A DNA stretch of 64,000 nt from JAWLGZ01 sp041690635 (GTDB lineage: Bacteria; Pseudomonadota; Gammaproteobacteria; Thiohalomonadales; Thiohalomonadaceae): assembly GCA_041690635.1 (NCBI GenBank), contig JAWLGZ010000005.1:124001-188000 (forward strand), written 5' to 3'. Positions within the stretch are counted from its first letter, which is position 1. Each line of letters begins with the position of its first letter. This document shows positions 23,381 to 31,575 of the stretch, piece by piece. A program made the translations under genes and the position numbers. The notes below the pieces were generated by a model. It ran no database searches. It was not told where the DNA came from and was given only the letters and a program-made list of their open reading frames with translations.

Positions 23381-24232
23381 GTGGAAGCAATCATTGTTTT
23401 CGGAGTACTCGCGGTCTTCGTCATCCTCACTGTTGCGCTGGGTGTTCGTATCGTGCCGCAGGGCTACAAGCATGTGGTGCAGCGTTTCGGTAAATATCAC
23501 CAGACGCTGAACCCCGGCCTCAACATGATCATTCCCTACATCGACAGCGTGGCCCACAAAATCACTACCAAGGACATCGTGCTGGACATCCCCTCCCAGG
23601 ACGTCATCACGCGTGACAATGTGGTCATCATTGCCAACGCGGTGGCCTACATCAACGTGCTTAATCCGGAGCGGGCAGTTTACGGTGTGGAGGACTACAG
23701 CATCGCCATCCAGACCCTGGTGCAGACCTCCCTGCGTTCCATCATCGGCGAGATGGACATGGACGATGCGCTCTCGTCGCGTGACCAGATCAAGGCGCGC
23801 CTCCTGGCTTCGATTTCCGACGATGTCTCCGAGTGGGGGATCACCGTGAAGACCGTGGAGATTCAGGACATCAAACCCTCCAAGACCATGCAGACGGCGA
23901 TGGAGGAACAGGCCGCAGCCGAACGCCAACGCCGGGCCACGGTGACCCGCGCCAACGGCGAGAAGGAGGCTGCAATCCTGGAAGCCGAAGGGCGGCTGGA
24001 GGCCTCCCGTCGCGATGCCGAGGCGAAAAAGGTGTTGGCCGATGCCTCGCGCGAGGCGATTTCGATGGTGGCCGAATCGATCCAGGACAAGGAGCTTCCG
24101 GTGATCTTCCTGCTTGGCGAACGCTACGTGGACGCACTCAAGGGTCTCGCCACGAGCCCCAACGCCAAGACCGTTCTGCTGCCGGGCGATCTGCAGGCGA
24201 GCTTGCAGTCACTATTCGGCGCCAGGAAGTAA
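23381..24232 (+). CDS. qmcA: SPFH/band-7 (stomatin-like) membrane protein, QmcA-type
   Basis: 283-aa protein. One N-terminal membrane helix (about 3-22) is followed by the SPFH domain (VPQGYKHVVQRFGKYHQTLNPGLNMIIPYID ... to about 180). A long Ala/Glu-rich coiled coil (about 175-225) and a short C-terminal region complete the layout of stomatin/QmcA. Such proteins oligomerise into membrane cages and regulate proteases or membrane quality. It begins with GTG at 23381, after AAGGGAGAG. Together with the NfeD gene it forms the standard two-gene operon. Confidence 0.9.
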   Translation: MEAIIVFGVLAVFVILTVALGVRIVPQGYKHVVQRFGKYHQTLNPGLNMIIPYIDSVAHKITTKDIVLDIPSQDVITRDNVVIIANAVAYINVLNPERAVYGVEDYSIAIQTLVQTSLRSIIGEMDMDDALSSRDQIKARLLASISDDVSEWGITVKTVEIQDIKPSKTMQTAMEEQAAAERQRRATVTRANGEKEAAILEAEGRLEASRRDAEAKKVLADASREAISMVAESIQDKELPVIFLLGERYVDALKGLATSPNAKTVLLPGDLQASLQSLFGARK

Positions 24233-24311
24233 CAAAAGTGCCGCGCTATGCCTAAGTAGCCCGGTGCCGAACTCATTGAGTGGTAATCCTTAAACTCCGT
24301 CGTTTCATCCG

Positions 24312-24698
24312 ATGCCTCCAAGAACTTTGCTCAGTTTTGCCGAGAGCCTGGCTTTTCCGAATTTCGCCAACCTCTACACGCGCCTTGGAATCGAGGAGCT
24401 TCGGGTAGATTCGGTTCGCAGGGCGCTTGCGGCGGTGAAGAAGACGCCGCCGGATTTTATCCTCGCAGAGTTTGTCTATGCGTGGGGCAACAACTATGCG
24501 AGCTGCCATATCGGCAATCTCGACTCCCTGTTGGCGAGCCTTCCCAAGTACGCGCCGCAGACACGGGTGATTGTGTTGGCACAGCGGACGCAACTGGAGT
24601 ACGTGCAGCGATTGGGGGAACTCTACCCCCTGCACGGGATTGTGCCGCTGCCGGTGTCGGAGGCGGAGTTGGAGATGTTGTTGGGCGACCGGACGTAA
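24312..24698 (+). CDS. Conserved hypothetical protein, possibly receiver-like fold
   Basis: 128-aa soluble protein, no signal peptide. The alternation FILAEFVYAWG ... TRVIVLAQRTQLEYVQRL ... GIVPLPVSEAELEMLL resembles the strand-helix pattern of a response-regulator receiver (a Lys/Thr region is replaced), but the phosphorylated Asp is not apparent. Function unknown. It lies 6 bp upstream of the ankyrin gene on the same strand, probably one operon. Confidence 0.6.
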   Translation: MPPRTLLSFAESLAFPNFANLYTRLGIEELRVDSVRRALAAVKKTPPDFILAEFVYAWGNNYASCHIGNLDSLLASLPKYAPQTRVIVLAQRTQLEYVQRLGELYPLHGIVPLPVSEAELEMLLGDRT

Positions 24699-24704
24699 TC
24701 ACCC

Positions 24705-25352
24705 GTGCCCACCGCCGAGCCCAGGCCGGCATGGGTGCAGATGGCGCACACCCTGCGGGCCTTCGCCTACGGGCGGCCCTATCTGTTTTTTCTCCTGCTG
24801 GCGCTCGCCTTGGTCGCAGGGTGGCAACTGCTGCCCCCCGATCCCGAACTGCGCGACAACCGGGGACGGACCGCCCTCACGCTGGCGGCCGAGCGCGGCG
24901 ATGCGGGCCAGGTCGAGCGGCTGCTGGCGGCAGGTGCAGTGGTGGATGCCCGTGACGACTGCCTCTGGACACCGCTGATGCATGCGGTCGCCAATGGTCA
25001 TGCGGCGGCGGCCGAACTGCTTACCGCGGCGGGCGCCGATGTCGATGCGCGTGACAAGGGCGGCTATTCAATCGTGATGATGGCGGCGGGCAACGGCCAC
25101 GCGGCGCTGATTCCGCGGTTGGTGGAACTGGGCGCCGCCGTGGACGCCCGCGACGACTCCCTCGGCTGGACGCCGCTGCTCTGGGCGGCGCGGGAGGGGC
25201 ACGCGGAAGCGGTCGAGGCACTGCTCGCGATAGGCGCCGATTCGTCGCTGCGCGATCACAACCGGCGCGATGCGGAGGCACTGGCCCGGGAGGGTGGCCA
25301 TGGGGCGTTGGCGGCGCGGCTGGGACAGCTCCACCGATTGTGCGAGGAATAG
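24705..25352 (+). CDS. Membrane-anchored ankyrin-repeat protein
   Basis: 215-aa protein. A single membrane segment (about 26-43) is followed by four to five ankyrin repeats with the DNRGRTALTLAAERGDAGQVERLL-type consensus, from about 50 to 200. Ankyrin repeats bind other proteins. The start is GTG at 24705, close behind the preceding gene. The domain is predicted periplasmic or cytoplasmic depending on helix orientation; the positive residues before the helix favour an outside C-terminus. Confidence 0.82.
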   Translation: MPTAEPRPAWVQMAHTLRAFAYGRPYLFFLLLALALVAGWQLLPPDPELRDNRGRTALTLAAERGDAGQVERLLAAGAVVDARDDCLWTPLMHAVANGHAAAAELLTAAGADVDARDKGGYSIVMMAAGNGHAALIPRLVELGAAVDARDDSLGWTPLLWAAREGHAEAVEALLAIGADSSLRDHNRRDAEALAREGGHGALAARLGQLHRLCEE

Positions 25353-25674
25353 CGGCGGCAGGGCCAGGCAAAGATCACTGCCAGCAGGGTGGTGAGTGGG
25401 TTGGCATATGCTTTGTCGGGTGCTGTCGAGACGGCTGTGGTTATCGACGAACAGCTTGGCACAGCGGATGTCGGGCCCCGCACGGGGGGTGCGGAACCGT
25501 GACCCGGCTCCGGGTACTCCGGTTCCGCCATCCTCTTCCCGGTACGGGCTGGCGGCGACTGTTTTTCTCTTTCACCGCCAGCGCCTCTCATCACCGGTGA
25601 GGTGGCGCACCGATGCGTGGCGAGGCAAGCCTGCAGTGAAGCGGAAAATGTGCGGGGCACCGGGTCCCGAGCCG
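25353..25674. other. Intergenic region between convergent genes
   Basis: A 322-bp GC-rich stretch. Short frames are present on both strands but none has a ribosome-binding site, membrane anchor or recognisable family. No clear terminator or repeat was found. Confidence 0.4.
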
Positions 25675-25974
25675 CTATTCGATGTAGGTCTTCGCAGTGC
25701 GCATGCCGTGCAGGGTGACGGCAAAACCCGCCAGGCCGGTTGCCTGGAGGATGGCGTGGTAGATCTCCTCGGGGGTCGCGCCGGCCTTGCGGGCCTGCGA
25801 GACGTGGGAGACCAGGCTGCCTTCATGTTCCTGTGCGGCGGCGATGCCGATCTTGATCAGCTCCACGGTCTTCTTGTCGAGCGGCCCCTCCTGGTCGCAG
25901 GTATCGCGCAGGTTCTCGTAGGCGGCCCAGGCATCCGGAAAGTTGTGTTTGAACTCGTCCAGCGTCTTGTGCAT
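25675..25974 (-). CDS. Carboxymuconolactone decarboxylase/AhpD-fold protein lacking the Cys pair
   Basis: 99-aa all-helical protein matching the small CMD family (VELIKIGIAAAQ ... HVSQARKAGATPEEIYHAILQATGLAGF). In AhpD-type alkylhydroperoxidases the helix carries CxxC before the conserved His. Here those positions are His50 and Ser53 (HEGS), with the following His57 kept. A peroxidase role is therefore unlikely; this variant is common among CMD proteins of unknown role. The start at 25974 follows GGAGG. Confidence 0.8.
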   Translation of the reverse strand: MHKTLDEFKHNFPDAWAAYENLRDTCDQEGPLDKKTVELIKIGIAAAQEHEGSLVSHVSQARKAGATPEEIYHAILQATGLAGFAVTLHGMRTAKTYIE

Positions 25975-26298
25975 GGCTGCTTCCCTCCATGTCCGGCAGG
26001 CCAAATTTCGGATACACCTCTTCTGCCGAGCGTAGTGCATAAATCATGGCCGTGCGTTACGGCTTCTTTCCGGTGCCCGACCCGGACAGCGCACCGGGTT
26101 GCCCGCTGGAGTGCTTCTTGCTGTATCGGTGACAGCCGATCATCGATGCGAGCACATCTGCCTGTTTTGTTTCTGTTTCACCTGGAACCGGTTTCCGCCC
26201 GTGAGTGCTTCCGGCACCAGTATGGGGCAGCCAGCACAGGTTTGGGGCGCATGCGTGGCGGCACGTGACCAGAACCGAACCACAGGGAAAACATCCGT
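25975..26298. other. Divergent intergenic region upstream of the glutaminase fusion
   Basis: A 324-bp stretch between divergent genes that must hold the promoters of both. No consensus -35/-10 pair or known operator was recognised, and no gene is supported. Confidence 0.4.
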
Positions 26299-28125
26299 AT
26301 GGACCAGCCCGTCATCAGCGCCATCAACCACTATCTCGAACAACTCCACCGCGAATTTGCCGGACTGACCGAAGGGGAGGTTGCCTCCTATATTCCGGAG
26401 CTGTCACACGCCGATCCCGCCTGGTTCGGCATTGCCATTGCCACGGTCGATGGACATGTCTATCAGGTGGGCGACACACGGCAGGGCTTTACCATCCAGT
26501 CGGCCTCCAAGCCGTTCGTGTACGGCCTGGCGCTGGAAGAGCATGGCTTGGACTACGTGCTGAACCGGGTGGGGGTGGAGCCGTCGGGGGAGGCATTCAA
26601 CTCCATCAGCCTGGAGCCGGGGACCGGTCGGCCGCTCAATCCCATGATTAACGCCGGCGCGATTGCCACCGCCAGTATGGTGCAGGGTGACAGCGATCCG
26701 GCGCGGCTGGCGAAGGTGCTCGGCATGTTCGAACGCTTTACTGGTCACCCGATGAAGGTGGACGAAACGGTGTACCTCTCAGAGCGGGCGACCGGCCACC
26801 GCAACCGGGCCTTGGCCCATCTGATGCACGGTTTCGGTATCGTCGAGGGAAATCCGGAAGCATCTCTCGACCTCTATTTCCGGCAGTGCTCGGTGGTGGT
26901 GAACTGTCGTGATCTGGCTCTGCTCGGTGCCTGCCTTGCCAACAACGGCATCAACCCCGTGACCGGCGTCCGCGCGTTGAGCGAAAAGCACGTACCGCGC
27001 GTGCTCAGTGTGATGGGGTCCTGTGGCATGTATGACTACTCCGGCGAGTGGCTCTACCGAATCGGCATGCCGGCGAAGAGCGGCGTCGGCGGCGGCCTGT
27101 TGGCGGTCTTGCCGGGGCAGTTGGCCATAGCGGTGTTTTCACCGCCGCTGGATCCCCGGGGCAACAGTTGCCGCGGCATCGCCGTTTGCGAGCGCATTTC
27201 CGACGATCTGAAGCTGCATCTGTTCCACCCGCTGCGTTCCACCACCGCGTCCACTATTCGGGTCGCCTATAGGGCTAACGAGGTGCGCTCCAGACGGACG
27301 CGTTCTCCTGCCCAGGAAGCGATGCTCAGCCAGCAGGGTGCGCGGGTGCAGGTCTACGAACTGCAGGGCGAACTGGCCTTCGGTGCCACCGAATCGCTGC
27401 TGGAGGCGGTGGGGCAGGAGGGCGATGAACCCGATTTCCTGGTGTTCGACATGCGCCACGTGGTGAATGTCGATCATGCAGCCGGCTGGCTATTGATCGA
27501 GTTCGCGCGCATCGCCCACGGACAGGGCAGGACGGTGCTGTTCGTCGGCTGCGACAACAAGTACCCGTTCCAGCGGCGGGCGCGCAAGCAGTGGAATGGC
27601 ATCGACGAGGCGGGCGTGTTTGCCCTCAACGACATCGACAGGGCGCTGGAGTGGTGCGAAAACCGGCTGCTGGAGCGTAACGGACTCGCGGTGGACGAAA
27701 TGGGCAGAGTTTCTCTGGCAAGAAGCGCGCTCTGCGCCGGGCTCGATGCCGTGCATGGCGAGGAGCTGGAGCGGATCGGACGCCGGGTCGAGTATCGTCC
27801 CAACGAGACCGTGTTTCGGATCGGGGATGCGGGTGACGCACTCTTCATCGTCCTCCACGGAGAGCTGGAGGCACACATTCACGGCCCGCACCAGGAGGTG
27901 ACGCGGCTTTCCACCTTTATCCCCGGGAACTACTTCGGGGAGCTGCCCCTGGCGAGCGGCGGGGCACGCACGGCCAATGTGCGTGCAGTCACCCATGCCA
28001 CCTGCATTGAGGTGTCCTATGCGGCGCTCTCCGAAGGGTTGAAGGTCGGGTTGCTGTCGCGCATGGCTACGGACCTTGCGCGGAAACTCGCCGGGCAGGC
28101 GCGGGTACAGAAGGTCCTCGGCTGA
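26299..28125 (+). CDS. Glutaminase-STAS-cyclic-nucleotide-binding fusion protein
   Basis: 608-aa three-domain protein. Residues about 1-310 are a glutaminase A (beta-lactamase-like fold) with the S-x-x-K pair Ser68/Lys71 (QSASKPF) and the MINAGAI and MYDYSGEW motifs. It would convert glutamine to glutamate and ammonia. Residues about 345-455 are a STAS domain (VYELQGELAFGATESLL ... DFLVFDMRHVVNVDHAAGWLLIEF). Residues about 485-600 form a cyclic-nucleotide-binding domain (DAGDALFIVLHGELEAHI ... PGNYFGELPLASGGARTANVRA). The fusion predicts glutaminase activity controlled by cAMP/cGMP-like ligand and by STAS-partner binding; the ligand is not known. Glutaminases with one or both extra domains occur in several bacterial groups. 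Confidence 0.92.
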   Translation: MDQPVISAINHYLEQLHREFAGLTEGEVASYIPELSHADPAWFGIAIATVDGHVYQVGDTRQGFTIQSASKPFVYGLALEEHGLDYVLNRVGVEPSGEAFNSISLEPGTGRPLNPMINAGAIATASMVQGDSDPARLAKVLGMFERFTGHPMKVDETVYLSERATGHRNRALAHLMHGFGIVEGNPEASLDLYFRQCSVVVNCRDLALLGACLANNGINPVTGVRALSEKHVPRVLSVMGSCGMYDYSGEWLYRIGMPAKSGVGGGLLAVLPGQLAIAVFSPPLDPRGNSCRGIAVCERISDDLKLHLFHPLRSTTASTIRVAYRANEVRSRRTRSPAQEAMLSQQGARVQVYELQGELAFGATESLLEAVGQEGDEPDFLVFDMRHVVNVDHAAGWLLIEFARIAHGQGRTVLFVGCDNKYPFQRRARKQWNGIDEAGVFALNDIDRALEWCENRLLERNGLAVDEMGRVSLARSALCAGLDAVHGEELERIGRRVEYRPNETVFRIGDAGDALFIVLHGELEAHIHGPHQEVTRLSTFIPGNYFGELPLASGGARTANVRAVTHATCIEVSYAALSEGLKVGLLSRMATDLARKLAGQARVQKVLG

Positions 28126-28289
28126 TGATTCATTTCCCGTCGGCCGCCCCTTGATACTGTGTTGCAGGTTCTCGCAGCGGCCGGGGTTCGGGAAAAGGTC
28201 CGCTCGCCGTTCAACTGCCTGTGCGGTAGCCCCCAATTTACGGAAATTTAACGTGAGCGGCGGCTTACCCCCGCTTAGAATCGGCGCCA

Positions 28290-30104
28290 TTGAACACCCG
28301 CGCACGCCCCTTACGCGTCCCGCTGTTGGCCGGCGTCGTGACGCTCCTGTTGACCACCTCGGCACTCGCCGTGGAGGTGCGCATCGGTGTGCTTGCCTAC
28401 CGGGGCGTCGAGCAGGCGGTCGAGAGCTGGAGCGGGACGGTCGACTACCTGCAGCAGGCCCTGCCCGGGTACGGCTTCCGCCTGCTGCCGCTCGATTTCA
28501 CCGCGCTGGATGCGGCGCTCGCCGCCGGTGAGCTGGATTTCGTCCTGACCAATCCCGGCAACTACGTGCAGCTGGAGACGGCGCACGGCATCTCGCGAAT
28601 CGCCACCGTCGAGTCGAGCGTGACCGACGACCCCCGTTACAGCATCGGTTCGGCCATCGTCGTGCGCCGGGATGCCGCCCTGCAGCAGCTGGGCGATCTC
28701 AGGGGCCGGACGCTGCTGGCGGTGGACCGGGACGCCTTCGGCGGCTATCAGGTGGCGCTCGCGGCGTTGCAGGCGGCGGGTCTCGATCCGCTGCGGGAGG
28801 TGAGGCTCCGGTTCGTCGGCTTCCCGATGGACCGTGTCGCGCAGGCGGTGGCCGCCGGCGAGGTGGATGCCGGGATTCTGCGGGCCTGTCTGCTCGAAGA
28901 GATGGTGGCCGAGGGAGAGCTTGCGCCGGGCCGGCTGCGGGTACTGGTGCCGCAGGGCCACTACGGGTTCCGCTGTGCCGTCTCGACCCCCCTCTATCCC
29001 GACTGGCCGTTTGCCAAGAGCCGCCACACACCGCGTGAACTGGCCAAACGGGTGGCGCAGGCGCTGTTCTCCCTGGAGTCGGGTCATGCCCCATCCGGGA
29101 CCACCTACACCGGCTGGACCATCCCGGTGGACTACCAGCCGGTGCATGAGCTGTTTCGCCGGCTGGAACTGCCGCCCTATGTCCCGACACCGGAGGCCAC
29201 GCTGCGCGACCTGGTGCGCAACTACTGGCAGTGGCTGCTGGGACTGCTGCTGGCGGCGGCGTGGATGGTGTGGCACACCGCCCGGGTGGAGCAGCAGGTG
29301 CGGCTGCGCACCGAACAGCTGTCCGCCGCCAACGAACGGCTCAGGCAGGCGATGCAGGAGCAGGCGGCAGCGGAGGAGATCATCCGCCAGCGGGAGGCGG
29401 ACCTGGCCCACGCGGCGCGGGTGAATACGGTGGGTGAACTGGCCGCCGGGATGGCCCACGAGATCAATCAGCCGCTGGCGGCGATCGGCAACTACGCCGA
29501 GGGGTGTCTGGTGCGCCTGCGGCATCAGGGTGCGGCGCCGGAACTGATCGACGCCCTGGGGGAGATCGATGCCCAGGCCGCCCGCGCCGGGGCGATCGTT
29601 CACCGGCTGCGCAGCTTCCTGCGCAAGGAGGAGCCGAAGCCGGTGCCGATCGATCTGAACGATGCCGTGGTCGAGGCGGTGTCGCTGTTCACGCCGGAGG
29701 CACGCCGGCACAAGGTGGTGGTGCGCACCGGTCTGGCCGCGTCGCTGCCGCCGGTCTGCGGCGAACTGATCCAGATCGAACAGGTGGTGCTGAACCTGCT
29801 GCGCAACGCCCTGGAGGCAGTGGAGGAGGGACGGTGTGCCCGGCGCGAGATCGCGGTGACCACGGCGCTCGCCGGTGATCGGGTCCGGGTCACCGTGGCG
29901 GACTCCGGTCCCGGCCTGAACGAGGAGGCGCGGCGCCGGTTGTTCGAACCCTTCTTTACCACCAAGCCGCAGGGGATGGGGCTGGGCCTCTCCATCAGTC
30001 GCAGCCTCGTCGAGGGCCACGGCGGCCGGCTGGTGCTGGCCGATGCGCCGGGCGGCGGAACCGCCTTGGAGTTCACGCTGCCGATCGCCGGAGGCGACGA
30101 ATGA
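28290..30104 (+). CDS. ttrS: TtrS-like sensor histidine kinase with PhnD-type periplasmic domain
   Basis: 604-aa sensor kinase. A signal peptide (about 1-27) leads to a periplasmic PhnD/phosphonate-binding-like domain (about 30-300; EVRIGVLAYRGVEQAVE, LDFVLTNPGNYVQLE), then a membrane helix (about 313-330), a coiled linker, a HisKA box with His390 (MAHEINQPL) and HATPase motifs (LLRNALEA, ADSGPGL, GLGLSIS). Salmonella TtrS, the tetrathionate sensor, has this architecture. It precedes ttrR with a 4-bp overlap. A TTG start at 28290 is used because the signal peptide begins there; there is no good ribosome-binding site and a TTAGAAT element lies 10 bp upstream, so the message may be leaderless. 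The ligand may be tetrathionate or another sulfur compound. Confidence 0.88.
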   Translation: MNTRARPLRVPLLAGVVTLLLTTSALAVEVRIGVLAYRGVEQAVESWSGTVDYLQQALPGYGFRLLPLDFTALDAALAAGELDFVLTNPGNYVQLETAHGISRIATVESSVTDDPRYSIGSAIVVRRDAALQQLGDLRGRTLLAVDRDAFGGYQVALAALQAAGLDPLREVRLRFVGFPMDRVAQAVAAGEVDAGILRACLLEEMVAEGELAPGRLRVLVPQGHYGFRCAVSTPLYPDWPFAKSRHTPRELAKRVAQALFSLESGHAPSGTTYTGWTIPVDYQPVHELFRRLELPPYVPTPEATLRDLVRNYWQWLLGLLLAAAWMVWHTARVEQQVRLRTEQLSAANERLRQAMQEQAAAEEIIRQREADLAHAARVNTVGELAAGMAHEINQPLAAIGNYAEGCLVRLRHQGAAPELIDALGEIDAQAARAGAIVHRLRSFLRKEEPKPVPIDLNDAVVEAVSLFTPEARRHKVVVRTGLAASLPPVCGELIQIEQVVLNLLRNALEAVEEGRCARREIAVTTALAGDRVRVTVADSGPGLNEEARRRLFEPFFTTKPQGMGLGLSISRSLVEGHGGRLVLADAPGGGTALEFTLPIAGGDE

Positions 30105-30715
30105 GTTTCGAGCCGACCCTGTTCGTGGTGGACGACGACGAGGCGATGCGCCGGTCGTTGAAGTGGCTGCTGGAAACGCTGCGGCTGCCGCTGCAGACCT
30201 TCGACAGTGCCGAGGCGTTTCTCGAGGGCTACGACGGCGCCCCCGGCGTGCTGGTGCTTGATGTGCGTATGTCGGGGATGAGCGGACTGGCCCTGCAGGA
30301 GCGGCTGGCCGGGAGCGCCCCGCACCTGCCGGTGATCCTGCTCACCGCCCACGGTGATGTGCCGATGGCGGTGCAGGCGATGCACGCGGGGGCCTTCGAC
30401 TTCGTGCAGAAACCCTATAACGGCCAGGCGCTGCTGGAGCGGGTGCAGGCCGCGCTGCGGGAGGCACGCTTCCGGCACGAACGGCAGGGTGAGCGCGCGG
30501 TTCTGGCCGGGCGGCTGGCCTCGCTGACCCCGAGGGAGCGCGAGGTGCTGGATCTGGTGGCATCCGGCGAGCCCAACAAGCAGATTGCCCAGAGGCTCGG
30601 TATCAGCCTGCGCACGGTGGAGGTCCACCGCCACAACCTGATGGAGAAGCTGAACGCCCATACGGTGGGGGAGGTGATCCGCATCTTCCTTTCGGCAACC
30701 GGCGCGGCGGAGTAA
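30101..30715 (+). CDS. ttrR: TtrR-like response regulator (FixJ/NarL type)
   Basis: 204-aa regulator. The receiver (1-120) has the phospho-acceptor Asp54 (LVLDVRMSG) with acidic pocket residues DDD at 11-13 and Lys in VQKPY. A LuxR-type HTH follows (about 140-200; LTPREREVLDLVASGEPNKQIAQRL). The ATG overlaps the ttrS stop by 4 bp, so the two are translationally coupled. TtrR homologues activate the ttrBCA operon, which starts 140 bp downstream. Confidence 0.9.
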   Translation: MSFEPTLFVVDDDEAMRRSLKWLLETLRLPLQTFDSAEAFLEGYDGAPGVLVLDVRMSGMSGLALQERLAGSAPHLPVILLTAHGDVPMAVQAMHAGAFDFVQKPYNGQALLERVQAALREARFRHERQGERAVLAGRLASLTPREREVLDLVASGEPNKQIAQRLGISLRTVEVHRHNLMEKLNAHTVGEVIRIFLSATGAAE

Positions 30716-30758
30716 GCCGTTCCCCCGCCACAAACAGGTGCCCCGGGAACTAAGTAGA

Positions 30759-30787
30759 AACCACAACAGCGCTGCGGCCAACCACAA
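30759..30787 (+). promoter_or_regulatory. Candidate TtrR-binding direct repeat upstream of ttrB
   Basis: AACCACAA occurs at 30759-30766 and again at 30780-30787, exactly 21 bp apart, about two helical turns. This side-by-side spacing suits a dimeric response regulator. The sites lie 70-95 bp before the ttrB start. They are a proposal from pattern only. Confidence 0.3.
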
Positions 30788-30855
30788 TACCCTTTCTCCT
30801 CTTCCGGGATTAGCCTCGAACCCGTATCGACGAATTCGAGACGAGGTCAGGCCCC

Positions 30856-31575
30856 ATGGACACATCCCGTCGTAACTTCCTCAAGGGCATCGCCGCCGGT
30901 GCGGCGGCGACCGCAGTCACCCCGAGCCACGCAGCGGTCGAGCGCCCCATGGGCGACCCCGGCCGGCGCTGGGGCATGGTGGTCGACCTGCGCCGCTGTA
31001 TCGGTTGCCAGGCCTGTACCGTCGCCTGCGGCACCGAAAACCGGACGCCGCTCGGCAGCTACCGCACGGTGGTCACCCACTACGAATTGAACGATGGCGA
31101 CCGGCCGCGTCGTGCCGTGTTGCCGCGCCTGTGCAACCACTGCGAGGAGCCGCCCTGCATCCCGGTCTGTCCGGTCGGCGCCACCTTCCAGCGCGCCGAC
31201 GGCATCGTGCTGGTGGACAACACCCGTTGCGTGGGGTGCGGCTACTGCGTCCAGGCCTGCCCCTACGACGCCCGCTTCATCAACGAGGAGACCGGCACCG
31301 CCGACAAGTGCACCTTCTGCATGCATCGGGTGGATGCGGGGTTGCTGCCTGCCTGTGTCGAGACCTGCGTCGGCGGAGGGCGCGTGTTCGGTGACCTCAT
31401 GAACCCGGAGAGCGCGGTTTCGAAGCTGATCGCGGAACACCGCGTCGACCGGCTGAACGAGCACGCCGGCACCGAACCCCAGGTCCGCTACATCGGTCTC
31501 GACGGGCGGCTGAAAAGCAAGGTGGAGGGTACCCCGTCACCGCTGCGTGCATCCCTCAAGGAGGTGGTGTCATGA
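30856..31575 (+). CDS. ttrB: Tetrathionate reductase subunit B (Tat-exported 4Fe-4S protein)
   Basis: 239-aa iron-sulfur subunit. The Tat signal is SRRNFLKG. Cys clusters typical of the DmsB/NrfC family follow: CIGCQACTVAC (about 48-58), CNHCEEPPCIPVCP, CVGCGYCVQACP and CTFCMHRVDAGLLPACVETC, for four 4Fe-4S centres. It passes electrons between the membrane quinol oxidase TtrC and catalytic TtrA outside the cytoplasmic membrane. It overlaps ttrC by 4 bp. Confidence 0.9.
   Translation: MDTSRRNFLKGIAAGAAATAVTPSHAAVERPMGDPGRRWGMVVDLRRCIGCQACTVACGTENRTPLGSYRTVVTHYELNDGDRPRRAVLPRLCNHCEEPPCIPVCPVGATFQRADGIVLVDNTRCVGCGYCVQACPYDARFINEETGTADKCTFCMHRVDAGLLPACVETCVGGGRVFGDLMNPESAVSKLIAEHRVDRLNEHAGTEPQVRYIGLDGRLKSKVEGTPSPLRASLKEVVS

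Noticed and set aside
25353..25674. Small gene on the minus strand with a hydrophobic stretch
   Set aside because: It lacks a ribosome-binding site and start in a sensible place, and its composition matches non-coding GC-rich frames.
30716..30855. FNR site controlling ttrBCA
   Set aside because: No TTGATNNNNATCAA-like palindrome was found before ttrB or ttrS.
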